DNA of 64,000 bases from Verrucomicrobiota bacterium (GTDB lineage Bacteria; Verrucomicrobiota; Verrucomicrobiia; JABWAM01), in the NCBI GenBank assembly GCA_023269615.1, contig JAHFSY010000005.1, positions 92,341 to 156,340 of the forward strand, in the 5' to 3' direction. Of the stretch, positions 31,899-39,581 are shown in pieces. Position 1 is the stretch's first letter; every line of letters starts with the position of its first letter. Made by a program: the position numbers and the translations under genes. The notes beneath the pieces were generated by a model. The model had not been told where the DNA came from, did no database searches, and saw only the letters and a list, made by a program, of their open reading frames with translations.

Positions 31899-33872
31899 AT
31901 GAACACCGACACCATCCGCCGCCAGCTCGCGGAGGCGCGCGACGGCAGACAGATCCTCAAATCGTCGCATGATCACTGTGTCGCATGGCTCGATTCCCGT
32001 CTCTTTGAACCATGGGTGATCGAAAGCATTGGCGAGCTGATTGGGGGCGCGCACTGGGCCGAGATCAACGACCGCTTCTACAAGCCCATCACCTTCGGCA
32101 CGGGTGGAATGCGTGGCAGGACCATCGGCCGCGTGGTGACGAAGGCCGAGCAGGGGTCGAGCCCGTCGGGTGGATGTCCCGAGCATCCCGCCGTCGGTTC
32201 CAATTGCATGAACGATTTCAACGTGCGCCGTTCCACCATGGGGCTTGTGGCCTATATAGAGGAGGCGGGACCTCTCGGTCCCAAACCCCATGTCGTTTTC
32301 GCGCATGACACGCGTCATTTCTCGCGTCACTTCGCCGAGCTGGCCGCCTGCACCGTGATCGAATGCGGCGGGCGCGCCAGCCTCTTTGAATCGGAACGAT
32401 CCACCCCCGAGCTCAGCTTTGCCGTGCGCCACCTTCACGCCGACGCCGGTGTCGTGCTCACCGCCAGCCACAACCCGCCGCACGACAACGGATTCAAAGC
32501 CTATTTCAACGACGGCGCCCAGGTTGTCGAGCCCCACGCGGGCGGCATCATTCGCAAAGTCAACGAAGTCACCCTCGAGGCCATCGCGAAGGCATTCTCT
32601 CACGGTCGTACATTTGACACCATCGGCGCCGACGTGGATGCCGCATACCTCGTGCGCTTGCGCGAACTGGTGCTGGAACCGGAACTTGTCCGACTCGAGG
32701 GAGCAAATTTAAAAGTCATCTACACGCCGCTTCACGGCACGGGTGCAAAAATAGCCCCGGTGATTCTCCGCGAAATGGGCTGCCAGCTTTTTACCGTGGC
32801 GGAACAGATGAAACCCGATGGGCGTTTTCCCACCGTGAAATCGCCCAACCCGGAAAACGCAGAGGCCCTGGCGATGAGCGTCCAGCTGGCATCGCAAGAA
32901 AAGGCAGACCTGGTTCTCGCCACCGATCCCGACGCCGACCGCATGGGTGTCGCGGTCCGCAATCGTGAGGGAAAAATGGAACTCCTCACCGGCAACCAGA
33001 TCGGCTCGATCCTGGCGCATTACCGCCTGGATCGTCTCTTTGCGCAGGGAGTTCTTCATCAAGACAATCGCGACAAGGCCTGCCTGATCAAGACCGTGGT
33101 GACCACCGACTTGCAGGGGGCGATAGCCAAAAAATTCAACGTGACGCTTCCGGAAACGCTGACCGGCTTCAAATACATCGGGGAAAAATTGCGCAAGTAC
33201 GAGGAGCGCGTGCTGTGTGCGGTGAAGATGGACTCCTTCACCTACCGGGACCTTCCCGAACTGGAAAAGCGCGATCTCCTCCTGAAGCATTCGCGGTATT
33301 ATGTTTTTGGCGGCGAGGAGAGTTATGGTTATTCGGCCAGCGATTATGCGCGCGACAAGGACGCGAATGCGGCGTGCGTGATGTTCACCGAGGTTGCCGC
33401 ATTCGCGAAATCGAAGGGGTTGACCATCCTCGATTATCTGAATTCCATCTACGCGGAACTCGGCTATTTCGAGGAGAAGCTCGGGCAGCTCGTCTACGAG
33501 GGGGCCGATGGCGCGGCAAAGATCAAGGCCATCCTCCAGTCGTATGAGTCCAATCCACCGGGGGAAATGGCGGGCTTTCCCGTGCGGCGAATCCTCAACC
33601 ACGCAAGGGAGGAAATCCGTGATTGCGAGGGAGATGTTCTCCCGAAGGAACTGCTCATTTTTGTCGAGCTCGCCAGCGGCGCGCGTTATGCGGTTCGCGG
33701 CAGCGGGACTGAGCCCAAGATCAAATTCTACATGTTTGCCCACCAGAAACCTTCGCCAGGAAAATGCTTCACTGCCGCGGAGCTAGGGGAGGCAAGGAGC
33801 GCCACCCACGCGTTTTTGGAATCGGCATGGAAGGCGATCGAGGAAGACGCGCGGCGGCGCGCAGAAGGCTGA
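31899..33872 (+). CDS. Phosphohexomutase (phosphoglucomutase/phosphomannomutase family)
   Basis: A 657-residue alpha-D-phosphohexomutase that moves phosphate between C1 and C6 of hexoses. The N-terminal TFGTGGMRGRTIG, the phosphoserine loop VVLTASHNPPHDNGFK, the metal loop ATDPDADRMGVAVR, the sugar-binding FGGEESYGYS and the C-terminal phosphate site VRGSGTEPKIKFY are all intact. It is somewhat longer than PgcA-type enzymes. It begins 3 bases after a secreted-protein gene and precedes the polysaccharide synthase gene, for which it could supply hexose-1-phosphate. Confidence 0.93.
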   Translation: MNTDTIRRQLAEARDGRQILKSSHDHCVAWLDSRLFEPWVIESIGELIGGAHWAEINDRFYKPITFGTGGMRGRTIGRVVTKAEQGSSPSGGCPEHPAVGSNCMNDFNVRRSTMGLVAYIEEAGPLGPKPHVVFAHDTRHFSRHFAELAACTVIECGGRASLFESERSTPELSFAVRHLHADAGVVLTASHNPPHDNGFKAYFNDGAQVVEPHAGGIIRKVNEVTLEAIAKAFSHGRTFDTIGADVDAAYLVRLRELVLEPELVRLEGANLKVIYTPLHGTGAKIAPVILREMGCQLFTVAEQMKPDGRFPTVKSPNPENAEALAMSVQLASQEKADLVLATDPDADRMGVAVRNREGKMELLTGNQIGSILAHYRLDRLFAQGVLHQDNRDKACLIKTVVTTDLQGAIAKKFNVTLPETLTGFKYIGEKLRKYEERVLCAVKMDSFTYRDLPELEKRDLLLKHSRYYVFGGEESYGYSASDYARDKDANAACVMFTEVAAFAKSKGLTILDYLNSIYAELGYFEEKLGQLVYEGADGAAKIKAILQSYESNPPGEMAGFPVRRILNHAREEIRDCEGDVLPKELLIFVELASGARYAVRGSGTEPKIKFYMFAHQKPSPGKCFTAAELGEARSATHAFLESAWKAIEEDARRRAEG

Positions 33873-33929
33873 TCCCGCATGTAGCCGAATTCGCCAGAAT
33901 TTGGTTCCGGGTTGAAGCATCACAACGCC

Positions 33930-36900
33930 ATGGCCAACCTTTCTCCCCAACGTGAAAATGCCACGTTCGTTTTTCACGACGCCCGTGGACACCGGTGGCC
34001 GCGGGTGAAACGGCTCGCATTCGCGATCGGTGTCCTGCTCTTCGTCCTGGTGGTGCTCTTCGTGCGTTCGCTCTACGTCCAGCCGGAACTGCGCCTGCCC
34101 GGCTCGGTCCTGAGCCTGAGGTCACAGCTCCAGGGCATCAAGCGCGGCAGCCTCTCCGGCGTCGCATCCATTTCCAAGCTGGAAAGCGTGGGCCCCCACC
34201 ATTCGAGCGGCCCGCTGCAACGAATGAAGCGCACGGGGCAGGACTCTCCCGCTGGAAAAATCATGCTCGGCTTTTACGTGAATCGCGACAAGGCCTCGTG
34301 GGTTTCGCTCCAACGGCACGCCGACCAGTTGACCCATGTCTGCCCGCAATGGATCTTCATCAAGAACGAAAATTGCGAGCTTGAGCTTCGCAATCAATCG
34401 GAAGTGGAGGAACTCGCCGCAGCGCACGACCTCAAGCTCGTGCCGCTGCTGACCAATTTTTACGAGGGCTGGCGCGATGACCTGATGGAAACACTGATCG
34501 TGGGACCCAAAGACACCCAGGACGCCTTCATCCACTCCGCCATCAGCATGGTGAAGACTCATCATTATGCCGGGATCACCGTGGATTTTGAGGAGGTCGC
34601 CCCGGAATACAGCGTGGCTTTCAACGACTTCCTGGTTCGCTTCGCCACGGGCTGCCACGAGGAGAAAATCCAGTTTCTGCTGTGCGTGCCCGTCGGCCTC
34701 GACAGCGAAGTCTTCGACCTCGATCGCCTCTCCGAGCATGTGGATTATTTCGTTGGCATGCTCTACGACGAAAATTCGCCGCACGACAAGCCCGGCCCCA
34801 TTGCGTCGCAGCCATGGTTCGAGCGGTGGCTCAAGCGCCTTCTCGAATACGGCAATCCGCACCAGTGGATCATCGGCATCGGCGCGTTCGGCTGCGACTG
34901 GCCGGTGGGTGGGGCCGTCGGAAAAACCATCCCCTTTGCGGATGCGATGGCCACCGCGGCCGGCGCCAGCCTGCCCCACCTCCAGTATTCAAAGAAGGAT
35001 CTCAACCCCACCTACTCTTACGAGGAAAACTGGATGCCGCACACGGTGTGGTTTCTCGACGCGCTCACCGCATGCAACCAGGCCCGCACCGCGCTCAACG
35101 CCGACACCGCCGGCCTGGCCGTGTACCGGCTTGGCATGGAGGATCCCTCCCTGTGGAACGCGCTCGTGCTGGCGAAGGAGGATTCCATCAACCAGCAGCA
35201 ACTTGAATCCTTGGGAGAACTCGATCCCCAGGATCATGTGATCCACGTCGGGGAGGGCGAGGTGGTGCGCGCACGGGAGAATCTACAAAACGGACTGCGC
35301 GAAGTTCAGAAGACGAAGGACGAAAAACTCTCGGCGATCTACACGGATTTTCCAAGCTACCTCCAGCTCGAGCATTACGGCCAGGTGAACCCACGCTGGG
35401 TGGCACTGACCTTCGATGATGGCCCGAGCGGGAAATGGACGCCGCTCATCCTCGACATTCTCAAGAAGGAAAATGTGACGGCCACTTTTTTTGTTCTCGG
35501 CGTCAATGTTGAAAAAAATCCCGAGCTGGCAATCCGCATGATGCGCGAGGGGCACGAAATCGGCAACCACAGCTACACCCATCCCAACCTGGCCACAATT
35601 CCCGAGGTGCAGGTGGACCTCGAACTCAACGCCACGCAGCGCCTCCTGGAAAGCGTGATTGGCCGCTCCACCCTTCTTTTCCGCCCACCCTACCTCGCCG
35701 ACTCCCGCCCGCAAACACGCGCCGAGGCGCTTCCCATTCTTCGTGCCCAAAAAATCGGCTACGTCACCATCTGCGAAAACATCGATCCCGAGGATTGGTC
35801 ACGCCCGGGCGCCGACGCCATTGTCGCCCGGGTGAAGCAGCAGCGCGATGATGGAAGCGTGATTCTCCTCCACGACGCGGGGGGAGACCGCTCGCAAACC
35901 GTTGAGGCGCTCCCGCGCATCATCCACATGCTGCGCGAGCAATCGCATGGCGAAGTCCGCTTCATCACCGCCAGCCAGCTGATCGGGCTCACGCGCGACG
36001 ACGTGATGCCGCCCGCGCCCACGAAGGAACGCATGGCGATCGCCGCCACGAGCGTCGGCCTTGGCACCCTCTACTTTTCCTGGGAAACCGCCTGCGCGCT
36101 GATGATCGTCGCATCCATCCTCGTCATCAGCCGCACCCTGTTCATTACGATTGTGGCGTTGATGCAGCACCGGCGGCGGAAGAGTGAACCGCCATCTGGG
36201 ACATTCGTGGATCCGCCAGCCGTGAGCATCCTCATCGCGGCCTACAATGAGGAGAAGGTGATCGCCGGCACCATTCGCTCGGTGATCAACAACACCTACG
36301 AGGGCGTGATCGAGGTCATCGTGGTGAACGACGGCTCGGTCGACCGCACGCGCGAAGTGGTGGAAACGGAATTTGGAAACGAACCCCGCGTGCGCCTGTT
36401 CAACCAGCCCAACTCCGGAAAATCCGCCGCGCTGGCCCAGGCGTTTCAGAGGGCGCGCCACGACATGCTGGTTTCTCTCGATGCCGACACCCAGCTTGCA
36501 GCAGGAGCGATCCGCGAACTGGTGTGGCCCCTCATGGCGGACGAGCGGGTCGGCGCCGTCTCCGGCAATGCGCGGGTGGGCAATCGAGGCGCGTGGCTCA
36601 CAGAATTCCAGTCGCTCGAATACATCAGCAGCTTCAACCTCGACCGTCGCGCCTACGATTACATGAACTGCATCACCGTGGTGCCGGGGGCGATTGGCGC
36701 CTACCGACGCAGCGCCATTGACCGCGCGGGCGGTTTCACGGCGGATACGCTGGCCGAGGACACCGACCTCACCCTGCACATTCGCAAGGATGGCTGGCGG
36801 ATTGCGTTTGCCCAGGGTGCGGTGGGCTTTACGGAATCACCCGAGACATTGCGCGCGCTGGTGACGCAGCGTTTTCGGTGGGCGTTCGGCACGCTGCAAT

Positions 36901-37298
36901 GCCTGTGGAAACATCGCGACGCGCTCTTCAACCCGCGCCACGGCGCGCTCGGCTGGGTTGCGCTGCCCAGCATGTGGTTTTTTCAGATCGGGCTCGTCGC
37001 CACGGCGCCACTTGTGGACCTGCTCATGCTGGTTTCTCTGTTTTTTGGAAATCAATCCGTCGTCCTCCTTTACTTCACGGCATTCATCCTCTCGGAAATC
37101 ATCCTGGCCATCGTAGCGCTCCGGCTCGAAAAGGAAAATGCGTGGCGTGCGTTGTGGGTAGTGCCCCAGCGCTTCGTGTACCGCCCCATGCTCGCGTTCG
37201 TCGTCTGGACCGCCATCCTTCGCGCCCTGCGCGGCGCCCTCGTCGGCTGGGGCAAGCTCGAACGCACCGCCAGCGTCAACCTGCCGCAATCCGGATAA
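33930..37298 (+). CDS. Trimodular GH18-like / polysaccharide deacetylase / GT2 glycosyltransferase
   Basis: An 1122-residue membrane protein. Residues 28-50 are a membrane anchor. 110-430 are a GH18-type barrel with HHYAGITVDFEEV (Glu 221-222 at the catalytic position). 487-690 are a NodB deacetylase (VALTFDDGPS, IGNHSYTHPN). 705-745 hold two membrane helices. 762-1000 are a GT2 domain with LIAAYNEEKV, VVNDGS, SLDADT, LAEDTDL and QRFRWAFGTL, then more helices. This layout predicts polymerisation of an N-acetylhexosamine polymer by the GT2 part and its trimming and deacetylation outside. ATG 33930 was preferred to TTG 33912. Confidence 0.9.
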   Translation: MANLSPQRENATFVFHDARGHRWPRVKRLAFAIGVLLFVLVVLFVRSLYVQPELRLPGSVLSLRSQLQGIKRGSLSGVASISKLESVGPHHSSGPLQRMKRTGQDSPAGKIMLGFYVNRDKASWVSLQRHADQLTHVCPQWIFIKNENCELELRNQSEVEELAAAHDLKLVPLLTNFYEGWRDDLMETLIVGPKDTQDAFIHSAISMVKTHHYAGITVDFEEVAPEYSVAFNDFLVRFATGCHEEKIQFLLCVPVGLDSEVFDLDRLSEHVDYFVGMLYDENSPHDKPGPIASQPWFERWLKRLLEYGNPHQWIIGIGAFGCDWPVGGAVGKTIPFADAMATAAGASLPHLQYSKKDLNPTYSYEENWMPHTVWFLDALTACNQARTALNADTAGLAVYRLGMEDPSLWNALVLAKEDSINQQQLESLGELDPQDHVIHVGEGEVVRARENLQNGLREVQKTKDEKLSAIYTDFPSYLQLEHYGQVNPRWVALTFDDGPSGKWTPLILDILKKENVTATFFVLGVNVEKNPELAIRMMREGHEIGNHSYTHPNLATIPEVQVDLELNATQRLLESVIGRSTLLFRPPYLADSRPQTRAEALPILRAQKIGYVTICENIDPEDWSRPGADAIVARVKQQRDDGSVILLHDAGGDRSQTVEALPRIIHMLREQSHGEVRFITASQLIGLTRDDVMPPAPTKERMAIAATSVGLGTLYFSWETACALMIVASILVISRTLFITIVALMQHRRRKSEPPSGTFVDPPAVSILIAAYNEEKVIAGTIRSVINNTYEGVIEVIVVNDGSVDRTREVVETEFGNEPRVRLFNQPNSGKSAALAQAFQRARHDMLVSLDADTQLAAGAIRELVWPLMADERVGAVSGNARVGNRGAWLTEFQSLEYISSFNLDRRAYDYMNCITVVPGAIGAYRRSAIDRAGGFTADTLAEDTDLTLHIRKDGWRIAFAQGAVGFTESPETLRALVTQRFRWAFGTLQCLWKHRDALFNPRHGALGWVALPSMWFFQIGLVATAPLVDLLMLVSLFFGNQSVVLLYFTAFILSEIILAIVALRLEKENAWRALWVVPQRFVYRPMLAFVVWTAILRALRGALVGWGKLERTASVNLPQSG

Positions 37299-37313
37299 GA
37301 GACCGGAGAGTTT

Positions 37314-37410
37314 CGCGCAACCCGCGCTACGCCGAAGCCTACGGCGTAGCGCGGGTTGCGCGAGGCTGTCCGAAAATCCGTGTTCCATCCGTGTTCCATC
37401 TGTGGCTGAA
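37314..37410. repeat. 21-bp perfect hairpin and GGATGAACACGG-type words
   Basis: CGCGCAACCCGCGCTACGCC at 37314-37334 pairs perfectly with 37342-37362. TCCGTGTTCCATCCGTGTTC follows at about 37377, the reverse of the CACGGATGAACACGGATGAA family. Related modules are at 2800, 55410, 56698 and 58558. Confidence 0.9.
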
Positions 37411-37420
37411 TTCTGATCCG

Positions 37421-38479
37421 ATGCTTCGATCCCGCACCATTCAAATTCTCGCAGCGGTTTTTCTCCCTCCCCTCGCGCTCCTCGCGCAGGAACACCTGAA
37501 GATTCCCGCCCAGGGGGCCTATGCCGGCGCGTACGTGGACTGGGGCGACACGGAAGACTCGGTTTCCATGGAACGGATTCTTGCATTTGAAAAATTGGCC
37601 GGCAAACAGCAGGCCATCATCGCCTTTTCGAGCTACTGGGGAACCGGAAAATTTCCGACCGCACAGGCGGAAATCGTCCGCACCTACGGGGCCGCCCCGC
37701 TCATCTACTGGTCGCCCTGGGGCCCGCCTTACGAGCAGAACAAGGCGCAGCCGGACTACGCGCTTGACCGCATCCTCGAAGGAAAATTCGATTCCTACAT
37801 CCGCGACTGGGCGCACCAGGCACGCGACACCCACACCGTGTTGCTCGTGGCCTGGGGACTGGAAATGAACGGCGACTGGTTCCCGTGGGGCGGCGCCGGC
37901 CAGGGCGGCGGAGAGACGAAAAAATTCGGTGATCCAAAAAAACCGGATGGACCGGAAAAATTCGTGGCCGCCTACCGTTACGTGGTGGACCACGTGCGAC
38001 AGGCCGGGGCGCGGAACATCGAGTGGATTTTTCACGCCCAGAATTATTCCTGGCCGGTGAAGGACTGGAACCGCATGGCGAACTATTACCCGGGCGACGA
38101 CTACGTGGACTGGCTTGGCATGAGCGTGTACGGCAAACAATACGCGCGCGGTGACTGGTTGAAGTTCGACACGGTGATGCGCAAGCCTTGCGCGGAGCTC
38201 GCCGCGCTGAACAAGACCAAGCCCATCATCCTCGCCGAATGGGGAGTGGCCGAATTTCCACGCAGCGGGAGCAAGGCGGAGTTTTTCGACGGGGCATTCG
38301 CCAGCATGAAAAAAGATTATCCGCGCCTGAAGGCAATCGTGTACTGGCACGAGCGCTGGCAGAACGACGACGAGATCTACAGCAACCTCCGCATCAACTC
38401 CTCCCCCAACGCGCTGAAAGCCTACCAGCGCGGCCTGGCCGACCCCTGGTGGCTCGGAAGGCCGGAATGGAAAAAGTAA
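37421..38479 (+). CDS. Secreted GH26-type glycoside hydrolase
   Basis: A 352-residue protein with a signal peptide (QILAAVFLPPLALLAQ). The GH26 catalytic acid/base lies in LLVAWGLEMNGDWFPWGG and the nucleophile in PIILAEWGVAEFPRSG; IEWIFHAQNYSWPVKDWNRM and YVDWLGMSVYG fit the barrel. Family members cleave beta-mannans or related glucans. The gene follows the polysaccharide synthase gene after a hairpin of 122 bases, on the same strand, so it may act on the product or on foreign glycans. Substrate not assignable. Confidence 0.88.
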   Translation: MLRSRTIQILAAVFLPPLALLAQEHLKIPAQGAYAGAYVDWGDTEDSVSMERILAFEKLAGKQQAIIAFSSYWGTGKFPTAQAEIVRTYGAAPLIYWSPWGPPYEQNKAQPDYALDRILEGKFDSYIRDWAHQARDTHTVLLVAWGLEMNGDWFPWGGAGQGGGETKKFGDPKKPDGPEKFVAAYRYVVDHVRQAGARNIEWIFHAQNYSWPVKDWNRMANYYPGDDYVDWLGMSVYGKQYARGDWLKFDTVMRKPCAELAALNKTKPIILAEWGVAEFPRSGSKAEFFDGAFASMKKDYPRLKAIVYWHERWQNDDEIYSNLRINSSPNALKAYQRGLADPWWLGRPEWKK

Positions 38480-38503
38480 TTCCACAGGGCACAGACAACT
38501 CAC

Positions 38504-38573
38504 GCGGTTGGCGAGCGCCTCCGCCGCTTATGTTGCGCAACGCAACAGGGCGGCTACGGCGCTCGCCAACCGC
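38504..38573. repeat. Nested hairpin: 16-bp outer arms around a 34-bp core
   Basis: Outer arms GCGGTTGGCGAGCGCC (38504-38519) and its perfect complement (38558-38573) enclose 38521-38554, which starts CCGCCGCTTATGTTGCGCAA and ends CAGGGCGGC. The same 34 bases occur inverted at 38847-38880. Confidence 0.95.
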
Positions 38574-38824
38574 TCCTCGCCCTCACCCATCCCCACCGAA
38601 CGCAATCCCTCCCAGTCTGATTTGTCAGCAAACCGACAATCATGAGAATATCATGCGGGCTGTGCGCTTTCTTACGATCCATGCGTGGATCACGCGGTTT
38701 TTTAAATGTTCGCCCAACTTTCTTGAAATGCTTGAGGCGGTTTATATTCCAAGTTTGAATCACAATCGGCAATTTTCCAGAAGTTTAAAGTGTGGCTCCT
38801 TGACCCATTCGGAACCGGTGGAAT

Positions 38825-38900
38825 CAAGCGATTGGCCAGTGGCGCAGCCGCCCTGTTGCGTTGCGCAACATAAGCGGCGGAGGCACTGGCCAATCGCTTG
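38825..38900. repeat. Nested hairpin: 17-bp outer arms around the inverted 34-bp core
   Basis: Outer arms CAAGCGATTGGCCAGTG (38825-38841) and its perfect complement (38884-38900) enclose the exact reverse complement of the 34-bp core at 38521-38554. The outer arms are unrelated to those of the first copy. The interval 38574-38824 between the two holds no supportable gene. Confidence 0.95.
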
Positions 38901-39034
38901 GAAAGGCGGTGACCTTCGTTAGAATTTTAATGCGTTTGCCCCGTGGCGTCCATGTTCCGCGGTTGACAATCTCCAAGCGCATCCTCTAACAACGACGGTC
39001 CATCATTTTTTAACTCTCCACGAAGCATCTCCCT

Positions 39035-39547
39035 ATGAAACGTATATTTTCCATGCTGGTTTACTCCCTTTGCCTGACCTCCTTCGCCCATGTTTATGGG
39101 TTCGATCTTCCGGGCATCGTCAAGAAGGAAAAGGAAGAGACCGCTCCCGCTGCCAAGGAGTCCAAGACAGAGGAAGCGCCCAAGGCAACGGCCTCGTCTT
39201 CTTCCTCCGACTCACAACTCGGCACCCTGGAACCGATCCTTGACAAGGCTTTGGCCGCCTACAACAAGGGTGATCCCAAGGCTTTCTGGGCTGACTTCAG
39301 CAAGCAGATGAGCAGCATTACGACGAAAGAAACGTTCGATGCGCTTTATGTGCAGGGCGCGAAGAAGGAATTTGGCAACTTCGTTTCCAAGGTCATCAAG
39401 AAAGATGAATGCTCGTTCAACGCGGATACCCCCCTCCTGATTTACGTTGGCGAGTTTGAGAAGAACAAGAAGGTCAAGATCAGTGTCAACTTTATCAAGG
39501 ATGGCAACGATCTCAAACTGATGCAGATTCGCTTTGATAAGATCTGA
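39035..39547 (+). CDS. Secreted protein, function unknown
   Basis: A 170-residue protein with a signal peptide (RIFSMLVYSLCLTSFAHVYG), a low-complexity Lys/Glu/Ala/Ser segment to about residue 65, and a C-terminal domain (PILDKALAAYNKGDPKAFWA, KEFGNFVSKVIKKDECSFN, KVKISVNFIKDGNDLKLMQI) resembling DUF3887-like NTF2-type folds. That match is tentative. It stands alone and convergent with the large propeller gene. Confidence 0.72.
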   Translation: MKRIFSMLVYSLCLTSFAHVYGFDLPGIVKKEKEETAPAAKESKTEEAPKATASSSSSDSQLGTLEPILDKALAAYNKGDPKAFWADFSKQMSSITTKETFDALYVQGAKKEFGNFVSKVIKKDECSFNADTPLLIYVGEFEKNKKVKISVNFIKDGNDLKLMQIRFDKI

Positions 39548-39581
39548 TTCCGAAAAGTTTGCCGCCGGGACATATCCGTGT

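Noticed and set aside
37070..38503. 477-codon open frame antisense to the GH26 gene
   Set aside because: The GH26 acid/base and nucleophile motifs and signal peptide lie on the plus strand.
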